From positions 62,001 to 126,000 of the forward strand of contig JAEZMD010000001.1 in the NCBI GenBank assembly GCA_023435745.1: a stretch of 64,000 nt of DNA, read 5' to 3'. The notes beneath the pieces were generated by a model. It did not search any database. It was not told the origin of the DNA and worked only from the letters and a program-made list of their open reading frames with translations. Source of the stretch: Bacillota bacterium (GTDB taxonomy: Bacteria > Bacillota > Clostridia > Acetivibrionales > DTU013). This document shows positions 1-8,200 of the stretch, piece by piece. Each line of letters starts with the position of its first letter. Position 1 is the stretch's first letter. The position numbers were made by a program, and so were the translations under genes.

Positions 1-559
1 GAGGACGGAGATCATAAGAAACCTGAGACTTGGAGTATTCGACATTTTGGTCGGTATCAATCTGCTCAGGGAAGGGCTGGATCTTCCTGAAGTGACACTG
101 GTGGCCATATTGGATGCCGATAAGGAAGGCTTCCTTCGTTCCGAGACTTCTCTGATCCAGACCATTGGAAGAGCGGCAAGAAACGTGGAAGGAACTGTTA
201 TAATGTACGCGGATGTCATGACAGATTCCATGCAAAGGGCGATCAGCGAGACAAACAGACGCAGAAAAATTCAGATGGAGTACAATGAGAAAAACGGTAT
301 CACGCCGACCTCTATACAAAAGGCAGTCAGGGATACGCTGGAGACCATCAAGGTAGCGGAAGAGGAAGTACCGTATGATTTCACACAGAGTGTGGAACAG
401 CTAAATGAGAAGGATCTTAAACAGCTGATGGACAAAATGGAGAAGGAGATGAAGGAAGCGGCCAGAGACCTGCAGTTCGAAAGGGCTGCGTCTCTGAGGG
501 ACAAGCTGATGGAGCTAAAAAAATTTGATAGTCGAAGCTCGAAGAATAAATTGAAGTAA
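1..559 (+). CDS. uvrB: UvrABC excinuclease subunit B, 3' end (5' truncated by window edge)
   Basis: UvrB is the helicase-like subunit of the UvrABC nucleotide excision repair nuclease; it receives damaged DNA from UvrA and recruits UvrC. The frame is already open at base 2 and the first residues (RTEIIRNLRLGVFDILVGIN) are the conserved end of the second helicase domain, so the gene starts upstream of the window. The segment includes the motif VI region (QTIGRAARN), and the C-terminal UVR domain is visible near the end (LQFERAASLRDKLMELKK), the UvrC-contacting coiled hairpin. It ends at TAA 557-559. uvrA follows on the same strand after 468 bp, so the two genes are neighbours but probably separate transcripts: a hairpin lies between them and uvrA has its own promoter. 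Confidence 0.97.
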   Translation, partial: RTEIIRNLRLGVFDILVGINLLREGLDLPEVTLVAILDADKEGFLRSETSLIQTIGRAARNVEGTVIMYADVMTDSMQRAISETNRRRKIQMEYNEKNGITPTSIQKAVRDTLETIKVAEEEVPYDFTQSVEQLNEKDLKQLMDKMEKEMKEAARDLQFERAASLRDKLMELKKFDSRSSKNKLK

Positions 560-726
560 ATTGAGAGGCAAATCGAAGTAAATCGAGGAGTAATCGAGGA
601 AAGTAATTATTACTGTGTAAACGTAAGCATTGTAAAGAACTATTGTGCAATGTTAGGAAATTTTAGCGAAATGCAGCCTAGAGATATATAGTCAGAGCGA
701 GGATAAGCAAGTCGACTGTCTGAGTA

Positions 727-762
727 AAAATGCTTCATAATTAGTATTTTCCGAAGCATTTT
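727..762 (+). terminator. hairpin downstream of uvrB, probable terminator
   Basis: Perfect 10-bp inverted repeat AAAATGCTTC (727-736) / GAAGCATTTT (753-762) with a 16-nt loop, 170 bp after the uvrB stop. The T-run is short, so efficiency is uncertain. Confidence 0.55.
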
Positions 763-819
763 GCGAGTTTCGACTTGTCCATGTGTTTTTGCTATTCAAG
801 ATGCACTAAATTAATGTTA

Positions 820-848
820 CGTATTTTAACACTTTGCGTTAAAATACG
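820..848. repeat. 11-bp perfect inverted repeat in the uvrB-uvrA gap
   Basis: CGTATTTTAAC (820-830) and GTTAAAATACG (838-848) flank a 7-nt loop. There is no T-run on either side. It lies 110 bp upstream of the uvrA promoter; function is unknown. Apart from this, the hairpin at 727-762 and the uvrA control region, the 468-bp gap holds only short degenerate AATCGA-type repeats at about 545-600. Confidence 0.5.
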
Positions 849-945
849 CTTGCTGAACTATATAGCTCTTGCAAATGCAGCTCTTGTTTCCGTTATTGTA
901 CAATAGTTCTGAACAGTAACAAGACAATGTAAAAATGAAATACAT

Positions 946-959
946 CGAACAAATGTTTG
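946..959. promoter_or_regulatory. LexA/DinR (SOS) box overlapping the uvrA promoter
   Basis: CGAACAAATGTTTG matches the Gram-positive LexA consensus CGAACRNRYGTTYG at every defined position. It overlaps the proposed -35 hexamer of uvrA, the expected position for a repressor of a DNA-damage gene. Confidence 0.8.
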
Positions 960-985
960 CATTTTTTGATGCTATTAGATATAAT
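957..985 (+). promoter_or_regulatory. sigma-A type promoter of uvrA
   Basis: TTGCAT (957-962), 17-bp spacer, TATAAT (980-985); the uvrA start codon lies 42 bp further on. Confidence 0.7.
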
Positions 986-1027
986 GTTTGAGAGATAAAT
1001 TCAATTATACGGAAACAGGTGTAGTGT

Positions 1028-3877
1028 ATGAACAAAAACAATATTTTTGTTAAGGGCGCAAGGGAGCATAATCTAAAGAACATTGACGTCGATATTCCGA
1101 GGGACAAGTTTGTTGTAATAACAGGGCTGAGCGGTTCAGGCAAATCATCGCTTGCCTTTGATACCATATATGCGGAAGGTCAGAGGCGTTATGTCGAATC
1201 ACTTTCCTCCTATGCCAGGCAATTCCTCGGCCAGATGGAAAAACCGGAGGTGGATTATATTGAAGGGCTGTCACCGGCTATTTCCATTGACCAGAAAACT
1301 ACCAGCAGAAATCCCAGATCCACCGTCGGCACAGTGACGGAGATATATGATTACCTGAGACTTCTTTATGCACGCATCGGCGTGCCGCACTGTCACATTT
1401 GCGGCAAAGAGATTTCGCAACAAACGGTGGATCAAATGGTTGACGCAATCACCGGCATGGAGGAGGGGACAAGGATCCAATTGCTTGCGCCTGTCGTCAG
1501 AGGCCGGAAAGGCGAATATCACAAGCTGATAGAGGATGCCCGCAAAAACGGCTATGTCAGAGTCCGCATCGACGGTGAGGTCCGCGATATCAATGAAGAA
1601 ATGTCGCTGGAAAAAAATAAAAAGCACACGATTGAAATCGTTGTGGACAGACTTGTTATAAAGCCGGGCATGGAGAAGCGCCTTGCCGATTCCATTGAGA
1701 CGTCGCTTCATCTGAGCGGCGGCATACTGGTAGTTGATGTGATTGGCGGCCAGGAGCTGCTGTTCAGTCAGAATTTTGCATGCAGCGACTGCGGAATCAG
1801 TATTGAAGAGCTCACACCGCGTATGTTCTCATTTAACAATCCGTATGGAGCCTGCCCCACCTGCAGCGGACTGGGCATGCAGATGAAAATGGACCCGGAT
1901 CTGATCATCCCGGATCGCACCAAGTCCTTGGAGGAAGGGGCCATAAAAGTCGGCGGGTGGAATTTTGAAAATGGGGACAGCTATTCCAGAATGTACCTGA
2001 GTGCATTGGCAAAGCACTATAAATTTAAAACATCAACGCCGGTCAGCAAGCTCCCGGATCATATCGTAGATATCATACTCTATGGGACGAAGGGTGAGAA
2101 AATCAGCATCGCCTATGAAAAAGACTATGGCAGCGGAACATTTACAGCTGCATTTGAAGGTGTTCTCACCAGTATGGAGCGTAGATATAAGGAGACACAA
2201 TCAGACGGGATGAAGCAGTATTATGAGGAATTCATGAGCAGCATACCTTGTCCGGACTGCCAGGGCGCAAGGCTCAAGAAAGAGACCCTTGCAGTTACTG
2301 TAGGGACTCTCAATATCCACAACCTTAGTTCACTTCCAATTGATGAAATCCAGGGCTTTTTTGACACGTTGAGGCTTTCTGACAGGGATATGATGATCGC
2401 AAGCCAGATACTAAAGGAGATAAAAGCGCGAATCGGATTTCTGGTCGATGTGGGTCTTAATTACCTGACGCTTTCCAGAGCCGCGGCTACACTTTCCGGA
2501 GGAGAGGCGCAGAGAATCAGGCTGGCCACACAGATCGGTTCAGGTCTGATGGGCGTGCTGTATATTCTTGACGAGCCCAGCATCGGTCTGCACCAGCGAG
2601 ATAACGACAAGCTGCTGGTGACATTGGGAAGACTGAGGGATCTGGGTAATACATTGATTGTTGTAGAGCATGACGAGGATACCATGTACGCCGCCGACCA
2701 TATTATTGATATGGGACCCGGACCCGGCATCCATGGAGGGTATATTGTGGCCGAGGGGACGATTGATGATATAAAACAATGTGCGGATTCCCAGACCGGG
2801 TTGTATCTGAGCGGTAAAAAGAGCATCGCCATACCAGAAAGCAGGCGTAAGCCAAATGGAAAGTGGGTCAGAATTGTTGGCGCGAAAGAGAATAACCTGA
2901 AAAATATAAACGTAGATATCCCATTAGGTGTGTTTACAGCAGTGACAGGTGTATCAGGCTCCGGTAAAAGCTCGCTGATCAATGAAATTCTATATAAAAA
3001 ACTGGCTGCCGAGCTGAACAATGCCAGAACCCGCGCAGGTGACCATGACGCTATTCTTGGTGTTGAACATCTGGACAAGGTAATTGAAATCGACCAATCA
3101 CCGATAGGGCGTTCACCCAGGTCAAACCCTGCCACATATACCGGCGTTTTTGATCTGATCAGAGAAGTTTTTGCGGGCACGACGGAAGCAAAGATGAAGG
3201 GATACAAAGCAGGCAGGTTCAGTTTCAATGTAGCGGGCGGACGGTGTGAGGCGTGCAAGGGCGACGGTATAATCAAGATCGAGATGCACTTCCTGCCCGA
3301 TGTCTATGTGCCCTGTGAGGTCTGTAAGGGGAAACGGTACAACAGGGAAACCCTGGAAGCAAAATATAAGGGCAAAAGTATTGCCGACGTACTGGATATG
3401 ACGGTTGAGGATGCAAAGGAGTTTTTCAGAAACATCCCGCGGATCTATAAAAAGATCGAGACGCTATACGATGTCGGGCTTGGCTATATTAAGGTGGGTC
3501 AGCCGTCCACCACTCTTTCCGGAGGAGAAGCACAAAGGATAAAGCTTGCCACGGAGCTTTCTAGAAAAGCGACCGGCAGGACACTGTACATTCTGGATGA
3601 GCCGACTACCGGACTGCATACGGCTGACGTTCACAGGCTTGTTAACATCCTGCACCGGCTTGTTGATGCGGGCAATTCTGTGATTGTCATAGAACATAAT
3701 CTGGATGTGATAAAAACGGCCGACCATATCATTGATCTTGGGCCTGACGGAGGTGGAAAGGGCGGCTACGTGATCGCCACAGGTACTCCTGAAATGGTTG
3801 CGGAGAATGAACAGTCGTACACAGCTCATTTCCTGAAAAAGATACTTAGGGGGGAACACATAAAAGAGAACTCATAA
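1028..3877 (+). CDS. uvrA: UvrABC excinuclease subunit A
   Basis: UvrA is the damage-sensing ABC-type ATPase of nucleotide excision repair; a dimer scans DNA and loads UvrB. The 949-residue product has the family's usual length and full duplicated architecture: Walker A GLSGSGKSS near residue 32 and GVSGSGKSS near 642, ABC signatures LSGGEAQR near 490 and 830, and zinc-finger cysteines CSDCG...CPTCSG (about 252-282) and CEACKG...CEVCKG (about 740-768). The insertion zinc-binding region is intact. The ATG start follows a weak ribosome site, but the protein begins exactly where UvrA proteins do (IFVKGAREHNLKNI). It is preceded by its own promoter under a LexA box, so SOS induction is expected. 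A strong terminator follows at 3918-3947. Confidence 0.98.
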   Translation: MNKNNIFVKGAREHNLKNIDVDIPRDKFVVITGLSGSGKSSLAFDTIYAEGQRRYVESLSSYARQFLGQMEKPEVDYIEGLSPAISIDQKTTSRNPRSTVGTVTEIYDYLRLLYARIGVPHCHICGKEISQQTVDQMVDAITGMEEGTRIQLLAPVVRGRKGEYHKLIEDARKNGYVRVRIDGEVRDINEEMSLEKNKKHTIEIVVDRLVIKPGMEKRLADSIETSLHLSGGILVVDVIGGQELLFSQNFACSDCGISIEELTPRMFSFNNPYGACPTCSGLGMQMKMDPDLIIPDRTKSLEEGAIKVGGWNFENGDSYSRMYLSALAKHYKFKTSTPVSKLPDHIVDIILYGTKGEKISIAYEKDYGSGTFTAAFEGVLTSMERRYKETQSDGMKQYYEEFMSSIPCPDCQGARLKKETLAVTVGTLNIHNLSSLPIDEIQGFFDTLRLSDRDMMIASQILKEIKARIGFLVDVGLNYLTLSRAAATLSGGEAQRIRLATQIGSGLMGVLYILDEPSIGLHQRDNDKLLVTLGRLRDLGNTLIVVEHDEDTMYAADHIIDMGPGPGIHGGYIVAEGTIDDIKQCADSQTGLYLSGKKSIAIPESRRKPNGKWVRIVGAKENNLKNINVDIPLGVFTAVTGVSGSGKSSLINEILYKKLAAELNNARTRAGDHDAILGVEHLDKVIEIDQSPIGRSPRSNPATYTGVFDLIREVFAGTTEAKMKGYKAGRFSFNVAGGRCEACKGDGIIKIEMHFLPDVYVPCEVCKGKRYNRETLEAKYKGKSIADVLDMTVEDAKEFFRNIPRIYKKIETLYDVGLGYIKVGQPSTTLSGGEAQRIKLATELSRKATGRTLYILDEPTTGLHTADVHRLVNILHRLVDAGNSVIVIEHNLDVIKTADHIIDLGPDGGGKGGYVIATGTPEMVAENEQSYTAHFLKKILRGEHIKENS

Positions 3878-3917
3878 AAGAGAACCAAAAAACGATACTG
3901 ATGGAGAATAATAAAAG

Positions 3918-3947
3918 GATAAAAGCTCGAATTCTCGAGCTTTTATC
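3918..3947. terminator. bidirectional hairpin terminator after uvrA
   Basis: Perfect 13-bp stem GATAAAAGCTCGA (3918-3930) / TCGAGCTTTTATC (3935-3947) with loop ATTC. It lies between uvrA (+) and the small minus-strand gene at 4071-4196, so it may end both transcripts. Confidence 0.75.
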
Positions 3948-4070
3948 AGTGCCTCCGGCTAAATGCCGCCCGTAAAGATAAGTACTGGTATAGAATGGAT
4001 AATACTATTTCTCAGTGGTCGTCAGGCCGAAGGTGAAAGCGAATTGACCAGATCCTTATATCTTTACAGT

Positions 4071-4196
4071 CTACGCCGGGTTAGCGATTCTGAACCCCCG
4101 CGGGCTCACGAACAAAAACAGGAATACAAGAATAAAGAACAAAATGGCGCAATCATCCATACAAAAGCCGCCGAGTATACCTCCCCTGTCTGACAT
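4071..4196 (-). CDS. 41-residue hydrophobic small protein, unknown function
   Basis: A minus-strand reading frame from ATG 4196 to TAG 4071 encodes 41 residues. It starts MSDRGGILGGF, continues with CMDDCAIL, then a strongly hydrophobic run (FFILVFLFLFV, about residues 20-30), and ends RIANPA. A near-perfect ribosome site AGGAGGTG lies about 6 nt upstream of the ATG, unusually good for a random frame. The layout (Gly-rich, Cys-containing head plus one membrane helix) recalls the tiny YjcZ/sporulation-type proteins of Firmicutes, but I cannot assign it to a family. A possible promoter (TTGCAG, 16 bp, TATACT on the minus strand, about 4243-4270) precedes it. A plus-strand frame over the same bases has no ribosome site and no recognisable product. 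Confidence 0.6.
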   Translation of the reverse strand: MSDRGGILGGFCMDDCAILFFILVFLFLFVSPRGFRIANPA

Positions 4197-4284
4197 TCAA
4201 AAAACACCTCCTCATGTTCTTGCGTTATCATAATCAGCATTTGCTTTATCGCTAGTATAAATATATTCCGAAGCACTGCAATAG

Positions 4285-4309
4285 GTTACAAAACACGTTA
4301 CAAAACGTG
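4285..4309. repeat. short inverted and direct repeats upstream of clpE
   Basis: CACGTT (4294-4299) and AACGTG (4304-4309) form a perfect inverted repeat, and GTTACAAAAC occurs twice (4285-4294 and 4297-4306). This could be an operator for the clpE operon. No CtsR (AGGTCAAA tandem) or CIRCE element is visible in the 300-bp gap. Confidence 0.35.
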
Positions 4310-4397
4310 CCGGGAATATCCTGAGCTATTGGGGGGCACAAAATAAATATTTACTGATATTTGCTTGTAATTGTAGGTAAATCGTACTATCCAAAGG

Positions 4398-4427
4398 TAG
4401 ACCCCGGAGGCGAAAATATGTTATAAT
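4398..4427 (+). promoter_or_regulatory. possible promoter of the clpE operon
   Basis: TATAAT at 4422-4427 is consensus; the matching -35 (TAGACC, 4398-4403, 18-bp spacer) is poor. Start codon is 72 bp downstream. Confidence 0.4.
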
Positions 4428-4499
4428 TAATGATACACAACATGATGGACACAAAGATTCATCGGGAGTGACAGCGGTAAGGGAAGGAGTTGATATACT

Positions 4500-6821
4500 A
4501 TGATGATGTGCTCAATATGCAAGGAAAATTATGCGGTGGTTTTTATAACAAAACTTCAGGACGGAAAGCAGATGCAGGAAGGGCTGTGTTTATCCTGCGC
4601 AAAAAAACAGGGTATCCAGCCTGTCAATCAATTAATCGAGCAGACCGGCATGTCTGATGAGGACATCGATAGCTTGAATAAACAGATGGGAAGTCTTTTT
4701 GACAATATAGATATGGATCTGGACAATAACCGGAATTCGGCAAATGAACAGCCGCCGGATAACAAGATAAATCCGTTTTTCAATTTCATCAATCGGGCGT
4801 TCCCCAAAAATGAAGGGTTCGGGGATAGCGGCGAGCATAAGGATTCGCTTGATGAAAAGGATGGAAAGAACGGAACGAGGACCAAGACGCAGGAAAAAAA
4901 GAGCCTGAAAAAGAAGAAATACCTGGATATGTATGGCACAAATCTGACCGATATGGCACGAGAGGATAAAATTGACAGGGTGATCGGAAGAAACAGGGAG
5001 ATTGACAGGGTTGTGCAGATCCTTAACAGGCGAACTAAAAATAACCCTGTGCTCATTGGAGAGCCTGGCGTTGGCAAGACCGCCATAGCGGAAGGTCTGG
5101 CTGTCAGGATTGCAAAGCGGCAGATACCTGCGAAGCTGTTTAATGCAGAGATTTATCTGTTGGATATGACGGGCATTGTTGCCGGGACTCAGTTCAGAGG
5201 CCAGTTTGAGAGCCGCATGAAGGGGATCATCGAGGAAGCAAAGTCTTTAGGCAATGTCATTCTCATCATCGATGAACTTCACAATATCATGGGAGCGGGC
5301 GAGGCTGAGGGTGCCATGAATGCGGCCAATATACTGAAGCCTGCGCTTTCAAGAGGGGAGATACAGGTAATCGGCGCCACGACTCTCAATGAATACAGAA
5401 AGCACATTGAGAAGGATTCAGCCTTGGAGAGAAGATTCCAGCCCGTCATGGTAGATGAACCTTCTGTTGAGGATACAATTGAGATTCTCAAGGGAATCAG
5501 GGATTATTATGAGAATTATCACAGGGTAAAAATAACCGATGAAGTCATTGATATTGCTGCAAGGCTGTCCGAAAGATATATTACCGACAGGTTTTTACCC
5601 GATAAGGCGATCGATGTCATTGATGAGGCAGGTTCGCGAGTGAATCTTAGAAATACAGGCCTGGTAGAGCTTGAAGAACTGAAGGAAGAATTGAAGAAGG
5701 TGCAGGAGGAAAAAGAGTTTGCCGTTTCTGCCGATTCCATTGAGGATTATCAGAAGGCAGCGGATCTCAAGGTCCATGAATGCAAGCTCCTGCAAAACAT
5801 CAAGGAATTTGAGGAAAGAAACAAGGAGGATGTGCTCACAGTTGATGATATTGCCCATGTCATTGAGTCCTGGACGAAGATACCGGTCCAGAAGCTTACT
5901 GAAATAGAAGCTGTGAAGCTGCTAAACCTTGAGGAAAGACTTCACAGGAGAGTGATTGGGCAGGATGAAGCAGTAAGGGTTATTTCAAAAACGATCAGAA
6001 GAAGCCGGGCAGGCTTTAAAAAGAAGAGGAAGCCGGCTTCATTTATATTCGTCGGTCCTACCGGCGTTGGTAAAACAGAGTTGGTCAGGGCGCTTGCGGT
6101 GGAGCTGTTCGAAACGGAGGATGCGTTGATCCGGCTGGATATGTCTGAATATATGGAAAAGCATACGGTATCCAAGCTGATTGGTTCGCCTCCCGGATAT
6201 GTAGGGTATGACGACGGCGGTCAGCTTACGGAAAAGGTCAGAAGAAAACCGTTTTCCATTATTTTGATGGATGAGATCGAAAAGGCCCACCCGGATGTTT
6301 TCAATATGCTGCTTCAGATATTTGAAGATGGAAGGCTTACAGACAGCCACGGCAAGGTCGTCAATTTTGAAAACACGATCATTGTGATGACCTCCAACGC
6401 AGGAACGACCCTCAAGGCAAATGGTCTTGGATTTTTCAATGATGGATACAAGGCTTTGGAGAGCAGGGTAAAGGATGTACTGAAGGAAACGTTCCGTCCG
6501 GAATTCCTGAACAGGCTCGATGAGATCATTGTGTTCACGGAGCTTAACCGGGATGAATTGAAACGGATCATTGCGCTGATGCTGGACGAGGTTAGGACAG
6601 AAGCGGAACAAAAGGGTATTTCACTTAGCTTTACTCAGGAGCTCGTTGAATTTATCCTGGAAAAAGGTTACGATCCGAAATACGGAGCAAGACCCTTGAG
6701 AAGGACCATCCAAAAGTATGTCGAGGATGAGCTGACCGAGCAGTTTTTCCTTGGCAGGATCAAGCCCGGCGCCAGTATTGTTGCGGATGTAAACGATGGG
6801 ATGATTCAATTCGGCGGGTAA
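4500..6821 (+). CDS. clpE: ClpE-type ATP-dependent Clp protease ATPase subunit
   Basis: This is an HSP100 unfoldase, expected to feed substrates to ClpP. The 773-residue protein starts with a zinc ribbon (Cys4, Cys7, Cys30, Cys33) instead of the ClpC-type N domain, the hallmark of ClpE. A low-complexity charged linker (about 60-140) follows, then AAA-1 (Walker A GEPGVGKT near 187, Walker B IIDELHN near 256), a short coiled middle domain (about 380-450), and AAA-2 (Walker A GPTGVGKT near 519, LMDEIEKAHP near 588). Leu643-Gly644-Phe645 lies where ClpP-binding Clp ATPases carry the [LIV]-G-[FL] loop, so ClpP docking is likely. An AAGGAG site 10 nt upstream supports the first of three successive ATGs. 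The next gene begins 12 bp after the stop, so clpE appears cotranscribed with a sugar-sensing system, which is unusual. Confidence 0.9.
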   Translation: MMMCSICKENYAVVFITKLQDGKQMQEGLCLSCAKKQGIQPVNQLIEQTGMSDEDIDSLNKQMGSLFDNIDMDLDNNRNSANEQPPDNKINPFFNFINRAFPKNEGFGDSGEHKDSLDEKDGKNGTRTKTQEKKSLKKKKYLDMYGTNLTDMAREDKIDRVIGRNREIDRVVQILNRRTKNNPVLIGEPGVGKTAIAEGLAVRIAKRQIPAKLFNAEIYLLDMTGIVAGTQFRGQFESRMKGIIEEAKSLGNVILIIDELHNIMGAGEAEGAMNAANILKPALSRGEIQVIGATTLNEYRKHIEKDSALERRFQPVMVDEPSVEDTIEILKGIRDYYENYHRVKITDEVIDIAARLSERYITDRFLPDKAIDVIDEAGSRVNLRNTGLVELEELKEELKKVQEEKEFAVSADSIEDYQKAADLKVHECKLLQNIKEFEERNKEDVLTVDDIAHVIESWTKIPVQKLTEIEAVKLLNLEERLHRRVIGQDEAVRVISKTIRRSRAGFKKKRKPASFIFVGPTGVGKTELVRALAVELFETEDALIRLDMSEYMEKHTVSKLIGSPPGYVGYDDGGQLTEKVRRKPFSIILMDEIEKAHPDVFNMLLQIFEDGRLTDSHGKVVNFENTIIVMTSNAGTTLKANGLGFFNDGYKALESRVKDVLKETFRPEFLNRLDEIIVFTELNRDELKRIIALMLDEVRTEAEQKGISLSFTQELVEFILEKGYDPKYGARPLRRTIQKYVEDELTEQFFLGRIKPGASIVADVNDGMIQFGG

Positions 6822-6833
6822 GGAGTTGTTGCT

Positions 6834-8156
6834 GTGAGGATGACCGAAGTATTACGGTCTTTATTGCTTATTATTTTAAGCCTGTCCATGCTGGGCGCCT
6901 GTTCGCAGGCACCCGGCATGGACGCGTATACGCCGCCTGAAACCGGCAGCACGGTTGATCAGAATGCTCAGACTACACTCAGGTTCATCAGCAGCTGGGG
7001 TGGGGTCGACAGTAAGGCGGAGTCGCTTAAGGTCATCCTGGATAAGTTTGAAACCGGCAACCCTGATATAAAAGTAGTGAATGAATCTCTTTTCGGAGAA
7101 GATTTTCTTCCAAAGATAAAAACCGATTTTGCTTCGGGAAACGATCCGGATGTATTCGGACTGTGGCCGGGATCGGACATAAATACGCTGGTCAAAGCCG
7201 GGAAGGTCGCAGATCTTACCTCGCTGCTTTCAGGCAATCCGGAGTGGAAAAGAAGCTTCAATCCGAAAATGTGGAGCTACACTACATATAATGCAAGAAT
7301 ATATGGATTGCCCGTAGAGGTCATATTTGAATGCATGTTTATCAACAAAGATCTTTTCGATAAATATAAAATTCCCATTCCGAATAATTTTGATGAACTT
7401 AAAACAGCGGTACTGATGTTCAAGGAGAAAAAAATAATACCCATCGCATTCAACACCTATGCCGAAGGTACATATTTATACCAGAATCTTGTTGCGGCCG
7501 TTGGCGGAAAAATTGATACGGAATATCCTTTTCGTGACGGCAGCATCAAACCCAGCCATTTGAGAACCATGCAGTATATCAAGGAGCTGTATGATCTGGG
7601 CGCTTTCCCGGAAAACTGCTTTACTATGACGAACAATGAAAGAAATGTTCTGTTTAAAGAGAAAAAGGCGGCAATGATTGTTCAGGGTTCCTGGTTTATC
7701 GGTGAATTCAATGCCGAGGATTACTCCGTTGATATCATACCCTTTCCATATGTCGAGGGAGAAGGGATATATGAAAGAGCTATGGTATACGGCCTGGGCG
7801 GAGGTTCGTTTCATCTGAGCACTGCTGCAACGGAAGAGGAAACCAGATACGAAGCCTCTGTCAGACTGCTCAGAACACTCACCTCGCCTGAGACCGCCGC
7901 ATTTTTTGCCGCAGAGACAGGAATGATCAGTAATGTCGATATCGATGAATATAATATTCAATACAGAAGGCTGACAATCAAAGGAAAGAGGCTTATCGAA
8001 CAAGCTAACCTGCTGGTTGGTCCGCTGGATTCTTTTGTGGATCGTACTTCATGGGAAGAGGATATCGCGATGCAGTTCCCGTATTTCCTCTCCGGTAAAA
8101 TAACAGCTGAGGAGATGTGGGATCTTGCGATCAAAAACGGCATTATCCCTGAATGA
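6834..8156 (+). CDS. extracellular sugar-binding lipoprotein (family 1), probable sensor partner
   Basis: This is a family 1 ABC-type solute-binding protein. The 440-residue product has a lipoprotein signal (hydrophobic residues 7-22, lipobox LGAC, lipidated Cys23), then the two-lobe binding-protein fold, with carbohydrate-family features such as SSWGG near the N-terminus and NAYxEG/WFIGEF-like segments later. The start is GTG 6834 with AGGAG 8 nt upstream. No permease genes adjoin it. Instead it sits between clpE (12 bp) and a YesM-type kinase (44 bp), so I infer that it presents a bound sugar to the kinase, as in clostridial three-component systems, rather than serving transport itself. It could alternatively donate substrate to the transporter at 11.8-15.4 kb, which however has its own binding protein. 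Confidence 0.85.
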   Translation: MRMTEVLRSLLLIILSLSMLGACSQAPGMDAYTPPETGSTVDQNAQTTLRFISSWGGVDSKAESLKVILDKFETGNPDIKVVNESLFGEDFLPKIKTDFASGNDPDVFGLWPGSDINTLVKAGKVADLTSLLSGNPEWKRSFNPKMWSYTTYNARIYGLPVEVIFECMFINKDLFDKYKIPIPNNFDELKTAVLMFKEKKIIPIAFNTYAEGTYLYQNLVAAVGGKIDTEYPFRDGSIKPSHLRTMQYIKELYDLGAFPENCFTMTNNERNVLFKEKKAAMIVQGSWFIGEFNAEDYSVDIIPFPYVEGEGIYERAMVYGLGGGSFHLSTAATEEETRYEASVRLLRTLTSPETAAFFAAETGMISNVDIDEYNIQYRRLTIKGKRLIEQANLLVGPLDSFVDRTSWEEDIAMQFPYFLSGKITAEEMWDLAIKNGIIPE

Positions 8157-8200
8157 CCTTTTACGGCGTTAAAATCTGATTATTTTCGGAGGCCTGACCA

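Noticed and set aside
545..600. Degenerate AATCGA-type repeats after uvrB
   Set aside because: Short, imperfect and without structure; more likely decay of the gene tail than a functional element.
3963..4193. Plus-strand open frame of 76 codons after uvrA
   Set aside because: No ribosome site and no recognisable product; the opposite strand carries a better supported small gene.
4285..4500. Heat-shock control of clpE by CtsR or CIRCE elements
   Set aside because: I looked for AGGTCAAA tandem and TTAGCACTC-N9-GAGTGCTAA and saw neither; only unrelated short repeats are present.
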